A DNA stretch of 34,058 bases from Candidatus Altarchaeota archaeon. GTDB taxonomy: Archaea > Altiarchaeota > Altiarchaeia > IMC4 > QMZM01. The position numbers were made by a program, and so were the translations under genes. The notes under the pieces are model-generated. The model saw nothing but the letters and a program-made list of their open reading frames with translations, ran no database searches and was not told where the DNA came from. The stretch is from the NCBI GenBank assembly GCA_030633595.1, contig DAOVSE010000002.1, forward strand, positions 1 through 34,058. Reading direction: 5' to 3'. Every line of letters starts with the position of its first letter. Within the stretch, counting starts at the first letter, position 1. This document shows, one piece after another, positions 17,531 to 25,786 of this stretch.

Positions 17531-18689
17531 ATATGATGTAATTGTTATTGGTGCCGGTCCTGCCGGCTCTACTGCAGCGAAATTTGCGGCAGAAAAGGCA
17601 GATGTTTTGGTTGTGGATAAGCATCGTGAGATAGGTTCCCCCAAGAGATGCGGTGAGGGTCTCGGACTAAAAGCGTTTGAAAAATTTGAAATTCCCTTGG
17701 ATAAGAGATTTGTCAATAAAGAGATGTGTGGTGCAGTAGTCTATGCCCCGAATGGTAGTAAAGTAGAGATAGAATACGATGGAATTTATGGGTATATAAT
17801 CGAGAGAAAGATCTTTGATAAATTTCTCGCCACAGAGGCCTCAAGACAGGGAGCAAAGGTTCTGGCCGATACAGAGGCTTCTCTGCTAAAGGAGAACGGA
17901 AGAATCATTGGTGTCAGAATAACACATCAGAGAAAGGAAAAAGAGATTAAAGCGAAGATCATTGTAGCCGCAGATGGCGTTGACTCCCAGATAGCTAGGC
18001 AGGCTGGTATTGATACAACTATAAACCTCGCGGATATAGGTTCCTGCTTTGAGTACGAGATGTCCGGGATAGAGATCGAAAACCCGGAGATGATCCACAT
18101 GTTTATGGGAAACAAATTAGCACCAAAGGGATATGTATGGATATTCCCGAAGGACGATGACAGAGCAAATATAGGTATCGGAATCTCTGGGACAGAGAAA
18201 AGAACGGCAAAATATTATCTGGATAGATTCATTAAATCAAGACCCGGATTAGAGAAGGGAAGTATCATAGAAGTTAATGTAGGTTGTGTCCCCGTTGGCG
18301 ATTTTTTACGAGAACTGGTCAGGGATAACCTGATGGTGGTTGGCGATGCGGCGAGGCAGGTAAATCCAATTCACGGTGGCGGAATATGTGAGGCTATGTT
18401 GGCTGGAAAACTGGCAGGGATTAAGGCAGGAAAGGCCATAAATTCTGGAAATTTGGAAATGCTTAAGGAATACGAAACTGAATGGTTTTCAACAGAGGGT
18501 AAAAAGCTGGAAAAAATCCTGAAGGTTAGACATTTCGCAGAAAAACTCGGGGATGAGGACATGAATTATCTCGCTAAGGTCTGGAACGGCGATGACCTGG
18601 TTAGAATATCCGGGGGGGAGTACAGTATAGCATTTAAAAAGATAATCAAACACCCGAGACTCCTGGGATTACTTAAGAATTTTGTATAG
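17520..18689 (+). CDS. Geranylgeranyl reductase family protein (digeranylgeranylglycerophospholipid reductase-like)
   Basis: 389 aa; FAD motif VIGAGPAGSTAAKFAAE, VGDAARQVNPIHGGGICEAMLAG. Confidence 0.9.
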   Translation: MKDEYDVIVIGAGPAGSTAAKFAAEKADVLVVDKHREIGSPKRCGEGLGLKAFEKFEIPLDKRFVNKEMCGAVVYAPNGSKVEIEYDGIYGYIIERKIFDKFLATEASRQGAKVLADTEASLLKENGRIIGVRITHQRKEKEIKAKIIVAADGVDSQIARQAGIDTTINLADIGSCFEYEMSGIEIENPEMIHMFMGNKLAPKGYVWIFPKDDDRANIGIGISGTEKRTAKYYLDRFIKSRPGLEKGSIIEVNVGCVPVGDFLRELVRDNLMVVGDAARQVNPIHGGGICEAMLAGKLAGIKAGKAINSGNLEMLKEYETEWFSTEGKKLEKILKVRHFAEKLGDEDMNYLAKVWNGDDLVRISGGEYSIAFKKIIKHPRLLGLLKNFV

Positions 18690-18716
18690 ATTTCTGGATG
18701 AATTTTAAGAGATAAA

Positions 18717-18827
18717 ATGACGAGGTGGAGATGTACTGTATGCGGGCATAGTCATGAAGGAGATGAACCACCAGAGGAATGTCCCGTCTGTGGCGCTCCG
18801 AAAGAAAAGTTTGAGCGGATAGAGTAG
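18717..18827 (+). CDS. Rubredoxin-like mini-protein (36 aa)
   Basis: MTRWRCTVCGHSHEGDEPPEECPVCGAPKEKFERIE; two CxxCG knuckles as in the rubrerythrin C-terminal domain. Confidence 0.8.
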   Translation: MTRWRCTVCGHSHEGDEPPEECPVCGAPKEKFERIE

Positions 18828-18912
18828 AAATTTTATAGGCTAAAGTAGGCAGTGGGATGGTACATCTACTCCTTCCAATGTTCATTCCGCAGATATAAAG
18901 ATGGAAAAGTGA

Positions 18913-19227
18913 CTACTCCGCCTTTTTCATGGCCTTCTCCAGCTTGCCTATCTTCTTTTCCAGTTTTCGCAGGTCCTCTTTGGATGCCACGTTTATCCCC
19001 TTTAATGTTTTCTTGACCTCTTTGTCAATTCTCTTCGTCAATTCATTTCCCTGTTCTTCCGATCTCTTCAGGAGATCTTTAACCAGGGTTTTCCCCTCAT
19101 CCTGACTGAGTTCACCCTTTTTAACCAAATCGTTTGCTAACTCCTCAGCCTTTTCCTTCGTAAGTGCGGCAATTCCAATTCCCAGCAGACCAATCTTTCG
19201 TATGTATTCTTTCATAGATATCACCAA
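18913..19227 (-). CDS. Phasin-like coiled-coil protein
   Basis: 104 aa, helical/charged; KEKAEELANDLVKKGELSQDEGKTLVKDLLKRSEEQ typical of phasin-superfamily proteins beside ABC1 kinases. Confidence 0.65.
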   Translation of the reverse strand: MVISMKEYIRKIGLLGIGIAALTKEKAEELANDLVKKGELSQDEGKTLVKDLLKRSEEQGNELTKRIDKEVKKTLKGINVASKEDLRKLEKKIGKLEKAMKKAE

Positions 19228-19257
19228 TTAATTTATATTATTGATTGAAAATAAAAA

Positions 19258-20916
19258 CTAAAACCTCCCACTCCGGAGTATCGATATCACCAAACCCATT
19301 CCCAGGATTCCTGCAATGATAAACCCCAAGATGCCTATTACAGGCAGTTCGAATAACAGAGGACCCTTGCCGGTAAGCATTATTACCGAGGAACCGACGA
19401 TTATTGCGGAGATGATTAGACTTACAGAGAGTCTATTGCTAACTAAATCCAATTCGGCTATAACCTTGTTCAGACCCTTATGCTCCAGATCTATTAACAA
19501 TTTACCCCTCTCCAGCTTGGACAGTATCTGATTCAATCTTCTGGGTAAAAGCATCATTAGTTCATTAAATTCGGATATATTCTCTATGAATCTACCTATT
19601 ATCCTCCTTGGATGTACCCTCTCCGCAACTAATGATTCAACAAAGGGTTCAGATATCTCGGTGAGATTGAAATCGGGATTCAATTCTCTACAGATTCCCT
19701 CCGTGGTTACTAGGGCTTTAATCAATAGGGCGAAATTTGCAGGTATCCTTATCTTATGTTTTAATGCGGTTTTCATTATCTCGTTCATTATTACGGAGAT
19801 GTTAACCTGTTTTAATTCAGTTCCATAGTATTTCTCTATGAGCTCTGCTATGTCATCTTTAAATTCGGGAATGGATGTTTCATCACCCACTATTCCGATA
19901 TCCAGAAATTCGTCTATAATTCTGTTCGTATCTCTCTGTATTATGGCAATGAACAAGCTTGCCAATTTCTCTTTCATGTAATCATCGACTCTGCCCATGA
20001 TCCCGAAGTCCATGAAGGCAATTACTTTGTTATTAATTACAAAGATATTCCCTGGATGTGGATCTGCATGGAAGAATCCATCGATTAGGATCTGCTTCAT
20101 GTAAGATTTGGCTATATTCTCGGATAGATTTTTTCTGGCCTCATCCCCTATTTCTTCGCCTATGTCACTTATTTTAGTCCCTTGAATGGATTCCATGGTC
20201 ATGATTCTCTTACTGGTGAGTTCCCAGTAAACCTTGGGTATATAAACCTCTTCAGAATCGGCAAAATTTCGAGCAAATTTCTCCGCATTTCTTCCCTCAA
20301 CCGTAAAATCTAATTCCTTTCTTATCGTCTTGGCAAATTCCTCCACTATCCCCACTGGATCATACAATCTGCTCTCTGATATGTGTTTTGTAATTAATCG
20401 GGCGAGATTAAACAGAATGTCTAAGTCTGCCTCAATTGTAGCCTCAATTTCAGGGCGCTGAACCTTCACAACCACACCCTTCCCATCCAAAACAGCAGGA
20501 TGTACCTGAGCGATAGATGCCGCAGCTACAGGATCTCTATCAAATGAATCAAATAGTTCTTTTATGGGGGCCCCAAACTCCTTTTTAATCTCTGACTCGA
20601 CATCGTCATATCCAAAACCCGGAACCCTGTCCTGGAGCTTTTTAAATTCCTCAACGAGATCCATTGGAATTAGATCGGGTCTCATCGACAGAATCTGACC
20701 AAATTTGATGAATGTTGTTCCCAATTCCTCCAGAACGAGTCTGGCTCTAACTGGAACAGGTATTTTAACCACTTCCTCCCTTGGCTTTTTCCACGGATGA
20801 AGTTTCAATTCCAGCCGCTCTACCAGATGACCGAAGCCATGTTTAATTAAAACATTGGCTATCTGTCTGCTCCTCTGGATGCGTTTGAATCTTCTATGTA
20901 TTTTTCCGAACAACAT
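19258..20916 (-). CDS. UbiB/ABC1/ADCK-family atypical kinase
   Basis: 552 aa; LGTTFIKFGQILSMRPDL, AAASIAQVHPA, GFFHADPHPGNIFV, FMDFGIMGR. Confidence 0.93.
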   Translation of the reverse strand: MLFGKIHRRFKRIQRSRQIANVLIKHGFGHLVERLELKLHPWKKPREEVVKIPVPVRARLVLEELGTTFIKFGQILSMRPDLIPMDLVEEFKKLQDRVPGFGYDDVESEIKKEFGAPIKELFDSFDRDPVAAASIAQVHPAVLDGKGVVVKVQRPEIEATIEADLDILFNLARLITKHISESRLYDPVGIVEEFAKTIRKELDFTVEGRNAEKFARNFADSEEVYIPKVYWELTSKRIMTMESIQGTKISDIGEEIGDEARKNLSENIAKSYMKQILIDGFFHADPHPGNIFVINNKVIAFMDFGIMGRVDDYMKEKLASLFIAIIQRDTNRIIDEFLDIGIVGDETSIPEFKDDIAELIEKYYGTELKQVNISVIMNEIMKTALKHKIRIPANFALLIKALVTTEGICRELNPDFNLTEISEPFVESLVAERVHPRRIIGRFIENISEFNELMMLLPRRLNQILSKLERGKLLIDLEHKGLNKVIAELDLVSNRLSVSLIISAIIVGSSVIMLTGKGPLLFELPVIGILGFIIAGILGMGLVISILRSGRF

Positions 20917-20998
20917 AACCCCCCGCTAATAATTCCAATATATAAATTATTATATATCCGCTCCCTGATATATGAATAAAATTATAGATCTTAGAATG

Positions 20999-21961
20999 GA
21001 CATCTCGGTCATAATTCCCACCTGGAATGAGGAAAGATGTATCGAATCGTGCTTAAAAGCGATTAGATTCCAAGAGACCAGAGCGGAATATGAGATTATC
21101 GTCTGCGATGCGAAGAGTGATGATAAAACCGTGGATATAGCCAAAAAATATGCGGATAAGATTGTTGCCATAGACATTCACAGCCCCGGAATTAGCAGGA
21201 ATACAGGAGCAAAGCAAGCTGCTGGGAATTACCTGGTATTTGTGGATGCAGATACGATTCTGTCAAAAAATTACTTAGAGAGGGTCATGGAAAAATTTAA
21301 AGACCCCGAACTTCTGGGTTTCAGTGCGGGTTTTATATTTTCAAGGAGAACCGAAAAGTTAATCTTCACTGAAAAGATAACAAATTCCTATCTCAGTTTT
21401 AGGGACAAGGTTACTTTGACAACGTTAGTTGGATTTAACCTCGCTGTAAGGAAAAAGGCATTTAATACCATAAATGGCTTCAGAGATGTCCCACTTGAGG
21501 ACGGGGAATTCAGCATCCGCCTGAGGAAACTGGGGAAGATTAGATACTTTACGGATTTTTACGTTATCACCTCGTCCAGAAGGCTCGAGGAGATGGGCTT
21601 ACTGGGAACGATAAAATACTATCTCGAGATGGACCTCGCGAGGAGGGATCCGAAGATCGGTAAACTATTGTTGTATAATGGATACGTGAAATGCAAGGTG
21701 GATGACCTTCTATTGCAAGAAGAGTTTGCAAGAATTTTCAGCTCCAAGGTATCTTTTTCGGAAATGGACATCACGATCAGAGATTACATCCAGAGGAAGT
21801 CAGATGATCTGCTTGAAATTATGCACAAAACGACGAGGGAGCAATTTGCAAGAAAAATTACCGAGATTTCAGAATCGATAGCTGAGTTAAAGTTAAGGGC
21901 AAAGATAAGTAAAATGGATGTTGACAGAGCCATTAAATTAGTTAAGGGGAGGATCAAATGA
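20999..21961 (+). CDS. Glycosyltransferase family 2
   Basis: ISVIIPTWNEERCIESCLKAIRFQ, VDADTILSKNY; ORF opens at 20972, start likely 20999. Confidence 0.85.
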   Translation, partial: DISVIIPTWNEERCIESCLKAIRFQETRAEYEIIVCDAKSDDKTVDIAKKYADKIVAIDIHSPGISRNTGAKQAAGNYLVFVDADTILSKNYLERVMEKFKDPELLGFSAGFIFSRRTEKLIFTEKITNSYLSFRDKVTLTTLVGFNLAVRKKAFNTINGFRDVPLEDGEFSIRLRKLGKIRYFTDFYVITSSRRLEEMGLLGTIKYYLEMDLARRDPKIGKLLLYNGYVKCKVDDLLLQEEFARIFSSKVSFSEMDITIRDYIQRKSDDLLEIMHKTTREQFARKITEISESIAELKLRAKISKMDVDRAIKLVKGRIK

Positions 21962-22005
21962 ATCGAAAAACCCGAGACTTCTGGGATTACTTAAGAAGTT
22001 AGTAT
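21961..22005 (+). pseudogene. Geranylgeranyl-reductase 3'-tail remnant
   Basis: CCCGAGACTTCTGGGATTACTTAAGAAGTTAGTATAG vs gene end CCCGAGACTCCTGGGATTACTTAAGAATTTTGTATAG (3 mismatches); reads NPRLLGLLKKLV*. Confidence 0.75.
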
Positions 22006-22107
22006 AGTGGCGGCTGTCACCCACTTGACTACTTCTGTTTACTATAACCATAGAGACAGAAAAGGTTTAATATCTTTTTAATCTCCCGCACAAAATATAT
22101 ATCCAAG

Positions 22108-23190
22108 ATGACAGGTAGTGTAGCCAAAAGAGATAAGCGTTACTGGTTGGTCTTCGGGATCATATCGGTGGGTCTTTTGTTGTACATGATTTTTCCCTTC
22201 ATTGACGTAATCATTTATGGCATCTTCATTTATTATATCACAAGGCCGGTCTATGAGCGCATTAATAATAGAATATGTAGTAAGAATATCTCCGCTACAC
22301 TCGCCCTTATCATTTTCGTCCTTCCGGTGATACTAATTCTTGTATATGCGATCAGTGTAGCCTCCCATGAATTGATGAGGTTCCTTGAGGGGGTAGATTA
22401 CACGATTCCAAGCGAATATTATCTGGGCAATATATTAGAGGAATTGAGCTACTTGGGTCAAAAAATGACGCCCCAGCAGATCTGGGAATTGATAATAACG
22501 AACAAAGATCTCACAGGCCTTCTAATCCTGCCACTGGAAAGCCTAGCTAAGCCGTTAGAAAGCTTAGTTAATCTGGGTTTGAAGCTATTCTTTATGTTTA
22601 CAATAGGATTCTATCTACTAAAGGATGGTAAAAGGCTCAGGGAATGGCTCCTTGGATCATCCCTTAAAGTGGATAATGAACTTTCTAAAAGATTCCTTGA
22701 CTCCGTAGACAAAGATCTCCACAGAATCTTCTTCAGCAACATCCTTATCGCGATGCTTACCTCAACGATAGGAATCACCCTGTTCTATATACTGAATCTC
22801 CTCGCACCAGAACATCTTGCAATCCCCTACCCATTTCTCATGGGATTACTATGTGGAATAGCAATATTCATCCCGGCGATAGGCATAAAGATTGTCTTGG
22901 TTCCACTGTACATCTACATTATAGCCCAGGCGTTCCTGAGCGGTATATTGCTCAGTTCATTAGGGTTCATTTTGATTTCCATAGTCTTGGTCTTTCTGTT
23001 TGTCGATATTTCCCCGGACATAGTCTTAAGACCGATCATAAGCTCCAGAGTTATTCACCCTGGTGTGATAATCCTTTCTTATCTATTTGGAGTTATGGTA
23101 TTTGGTTTCGTTGGGCTGTTCCTAGGACCCATGATAGTCGTTGTAGTAACAAATTTTATGGCAATTGTTTTCCCCAGGATACATAATTAG
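22108..23190 (+). CDS. AI-2E family transporter / PerM-like permease
   Basis: 360 aa; YYITRPVYERI, IGFYLLKDGKRLREWL, PFLMGLLCGIAIFIPAIG. Confidence 0.85.
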   Translation: MTGSVAKRDKRYWLVFGIISVGLLLYMIFPFIDVIIYGIFIYYITRPVYERINNRICSKNISATLALIIFVLPVILILVYAISVASHELMRFLEGVDYTIPSEYYLGNILEELSYLGQKMTPQQIWELIITNKDLTGLLILPLESLAKPLESLVNLGLKLFFMFTIGFYLLKDGKRLREWLLGSSLKVDNELSKRFLDSVDKDLHRIFFSNILIAMLTSTIGITLFYILNLLAPEHLAIPYPFLMGLLCGIAIFIPAIGIKIVLVPLYIYIIAQAFLSGILLSSLGFILISIVLVFLFVDISPDIVLRPIISSRVIHPGVIILSYLFGVMVFGFVGLFLGPMIVVVVTNFMAIVFPRIHN

Positions 23191-23229
23191 CTCTGTTTTA
23201 TTTACGCTAATTCAAATTTTTAACCCAGA

Positions 23230-23412
23230 ATGGCTTCGTTCAACTTGGTTAGGAAAACCGAAAGCCTGTGTCCCAAAGGGAATTTTGATGTTGAAAGAGT
23301 AGAGAGGTACGTCATACACTACCCCCTACCTGACGGCAAAATAGTACCCTTTTGCCCCTACAACAATATCCATAGAAGAGAGCTTAAAAGGAAATACTCA
23401 GTACCTATGTAA
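23230..23412 (+). CDS. Small hypothetical protein (60 aa)
   Basis: MASFNLVRKTESLCPKGNFDVERVERYVIHYPLPDGKIVPFCPYNNIHRRELKRKYSVPM; not overlapped by another ORF. Confidence 0.45.
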   Translation: MASFNLVRKTESLCPKGNFDVERVERYVIHYPLPDGKIVPFCPYNNIHRRELKRKYSVPM

Positions 23413-23452
23413 ATGAATTAAAAACCCTGGTTCTAATAATTAAAACCATAGA

Positions 23453-23566
23453 ATGGTCAAAAAGGAAAATCTCTCAGAGTGGTATCACAACAGCCTTTTC
23501 TTTAGAAAAGAAAACGCTGGCGAAAAGAAAGGGAAATCACTTCGTGATTTCTATCAAATGAGGTGA
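23453..23566 (+). CDS. Upstream ORF copying the ProRS N-terminus (37 codons)
   Basis: MVKKENLSEWYHNSLFFRKENAGEKKGKSLRDFYQMR*; nt 23462-23490 identical to 23583-23611 of proS. Confidence 0.45.
   Translation: MVKKENLSEWYHNSLFFRKENAGEKKGKSLRDFYQMR
23491..23551. repeat. Double-hairpin element DH-5
   Basis: CAGC-c-TTTTCTTT-aga-AAAGAAAA-c-GCTG (23491-23519) and GAAATCAC-ttc-GTGATTTC (23533-23551). Confidence 0.7.
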
Positions 23567-23573
23567 AAAACAA

Positions 23574-24968
23574 ATGCCTGCTAAGGAAAATCTCTCAGAG
23601 TGGTATCACAAGATTCTTGATGATGCTGAGATCGTAGATTCCAGATATCCGATAAAGGGTATGCCGGTCTATAGAAAGTGGGGCCTGTTCATCATCAGGG
23701 AGATGCAGAGATATCTTGAAAAGATGTTGGATGAGAGCGGTCACGAACCAACACTTTTTCCGGTTCTAATCTCAGAGGATACATTAGGGAAGGAAACGAA
23801 GCACATAACCGGCTTTGAGGAACAGGTGTTCTGGGTAACTCATGCAGGAACCAATGAACTGGAAAGAAGACTTGCGTTGAGGCCCACATCAGAAACCCCC
23901 ATCTACGAGATGTTCAAGCTCTGGATCAGATCACACACAGATTTACCTTTAAAGGTTTATCAGAGCTGTACGGTCTACAGATATGAGACAAAACATACCA
24001 GGCCTTTAATTCGTGGTAGAGAATTCCTCTGGAACGAGGGTCACTCCGCCCATGTAGATAAGAAAGATGTCAAAAGAAATATAAAAGAGATTCAGAAGAT
24101 CTACAGTAAATTGATTAAAGAGCTACTATGCATCTCCTTTGTCATAAATAAAAGACCAGAGTGGGACCGCTTTCCCGGCGCAGTTGACACCTATGCATTC
24201 GATACGCTGATGCCAGACGGAAAAACCCTACAAATAGCAACCATGCACAATCTTGGGCAGAATTTCTCCAGGGTCTTTGAAATCACATATGAAACCGAGA
24301 CAGGGGGGCATGAACATGTCTACCAGACCTCCTACGGCCCCAGCTTCGGTAGACTCCTGGCAGCTGTAATCTGCATCCATGGAGATGATAAAGGCCTTAT
24401 TTTACCCCCGAGGATCGCCCCACTGCAGGTAATAATCATCCCGATAGTCTTCAAGGAGTCGGACACAGGAAAAATTATGAAATATGCAGAAGAGGCCAAA
24501 GAGAGATTAAACTCCCTTGGCATACGGGCGGAGATAGATAGTGGAGAAGAAAGACCAGGCGCAAAGTTCTATCACTGGGAGATGAAGGGCGTTCCCCTAA
24601 GGCTAGAAATAGGCCCAAGGGATCTGAAAGAAAAGAAGATAACCGTAGTGAGACGTGATACTGGGGAGAAATCACAGATAAAATTTGGGGAAATCGACAG
24701 GATTGAAAAGATATTCGATGACATCTCCGAGAGTTTAAGGAAAAGGGCAGAAGGGAAATTTGAAGGGAGATTATTCAAGGTCAATAAACTAAAAGATGTT
24801 GAAAAGTACGTGGGTAGGGGTATTATCAGCCTGGGTTGGTGTAACAAAAAAGAGTGCGCCGAACGGATTGAGGAACATGCCGACATTCTATGCTCCGATG
24901 AAAATCCAATGAAATGCATAATCTGCAACGGCCCCGGAAGGGAGGTAAGAATTGCTAGGACGTATTGA
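23574..24968 (+). CDS. proS: Prolyl-tRNA synthetase (archaeal/eukaryotic type)
   Basis: 464 aa; LRPTSETPIYEMFKLWIRSHTDLPLKVYQ, RGREFLWNEGHSAH; SD GAGGTGA upstream. Confidence 0.96.
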   Translation: MPAKENLSEWYHKILDDAEIVDSRYPIKGMPVYRKWGLFIIREMQRYLEKMLDESGHEPTLFPVLISEDTLGKETKHITGFEEQVFWVTHAGTNELERRLALRPTSETPIYEMFKLWIRSHTDLPLKVYQSCTVYRYETKHTRPLIRGREFLWNEGHSAHVDKKDVKRNIKEIQKIYSKLIKELLCISFVINKRPEWDRFPGAVDTYAFDTLMPDGKTLQIATMHNLGQNFSRVFEITYETETGGHEHVYQTSYGPSFGRLLAAVICIHGDDKGLILPPRIAPLQVIIIPIVFKESDTGKIMKYAEEAKERLNSLGIRAEIDSGEERPGAKFYHWEMKGVPLRLEIGPRDLKEKKITVVRRDTGEKSQIKFGEIDRIEKIFDDISESLRKRAEGKFEGRLFKVNKLKDVEKYVGRGIISLGWCNKKECAERIEEHADILCSDENPMKCIICNGPGREVRIARTY

Positions 24969-25048
24969 GGGGGGGGTGTCATATTCACATTTATATTCAC
25001 AGTTATATACATATTTATATACATAATCGAAAATATTAGATTATAAAA

Positions 25049-25216
25049 ATGCCTGTTATGAAGAGGAAACAAATGGAAGGCCCCTCAGGAGGGGCTGGTT
25101 TAATTCGCTATTTCGATGTTGATGAGGGCGGTCCAAAGCTTGACCCGAAGCTCGTGATCAGCATCGTTGTCGCGATAATAATTCTGGAGATAATGTCTGC
25201 AGTTCTGCTCGGTTAG
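25049..25216 (+). CDS. Preprotein translocase subunit Sec61-beta/SecG (archaeal)
   Basis: MPVMKRKQMEGPSGGAGLIRYFDVDEGGPKLDPKLVISIVVAIIILEIMSAVLLG; single C-terminal TM. Confidence 0.92.
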   Translation: MPVMKRKQMEGPSGGAGLIRYFDVDEGGPKLDPKLVISIVVAIIILEIMSAVLLG

Positions 25217-25233
25217 ATTCACTTCGTGAATTT
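25215..25233. repeat. Single hairpin with TTC loop at the sec61-beta stop
   Basis: AGATTCAC-ttc-GTGAATTT, same loop and near-same stem as DH-5 second hairpin. Confidence 0.6.
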
Positions 25234-25315
25234 TTATGGTTTGTGTTTTAGTCGGTCACAAGTTGTGGCGTGCACCAGCGCTTAGTTACACTTAACAAAA
25301 ATTAGATTCTATGCA

Positions 25316-25383
25316 GTGTCATCGAGTGAGCGTAGCGAACGAAGATGGCACCTGTTTTGATCAAACTTTTCTTAAAAGTTTGA
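25316..25383. repeat. Double-hairpin element DH-6
   Basis: GTGTCATC-(20 nt)-GATGGCAC (25316-25351) and TCAAACTTTT-ctt-AAAAGTTTGA (25361-25383), just 3' of the SRP RNA. Confidence 0.65.
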
Positions 25384-25384
25384 T

Positions 25385-25657
25385 GGTGAACGCGTCCGGA
25401 AGTGGAAATATCTCCAGGATACTGGCTGCCTGAGTTCCTTCTCGTTTCCGCTACCCCACCAGCACCACTCTTTATAGTTAGGGCTGCTCCCGCCAAGGCC
25501 TGACCCGATTCCTACAGAGAGCGATCCGGCGAGACGAAAATTCATAGTTGAAAACCCAGACCAATACCCAGTTGATAGATCGCCTCCCAGACTTCGACCT
25601 CCCCGTAAGGACGATTTGAGATTACAGAGAACGCCCAACCCTCCGGCCTAGTTCACC
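25385..25657 (-). ncRNA. Signal recognition particle (7S) RNA
   Basis: On minus strand: GGTGAACTAGGCCGGAGGGTTGGGCG...TCTGTAA (Alu domain), GGGTCAGGCCTTGGCGGGAGCAGCCC (helix 8), GTGCTGGTGGGG (helix 6 region); ends GGTGAAC/GTTCACC pair. Confidence 0.92.
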
Positions 25658-25786
25658 GTTAGAATATGGAATTTTATAGCTAAATATTGAAAAACCCTTA
25701 AAATTCGTTCAGAATAGCCTCGAAATCTATCATATATTTATATGCGAAAAGACTATATTGTTATCTATAATTGTAATTAATCGAGA

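Noticed and set aside
22851-23186. 111-aa plus-strand ORF
   Set aside because: Alternate frame inside the AI-2E-like transporter gene
25217-25310. Possible repeated sec61-beta tail (TTAGATTC at 25213 and 25303)
   Set aside because: Only ~8 bp shared; too short to count as a duplicated gene end
25302-25638. Two minus-strand ORFs (64 and 88 aa)
   Set aside because: They lie in the SRP RNA, whose sequence motifs are clear
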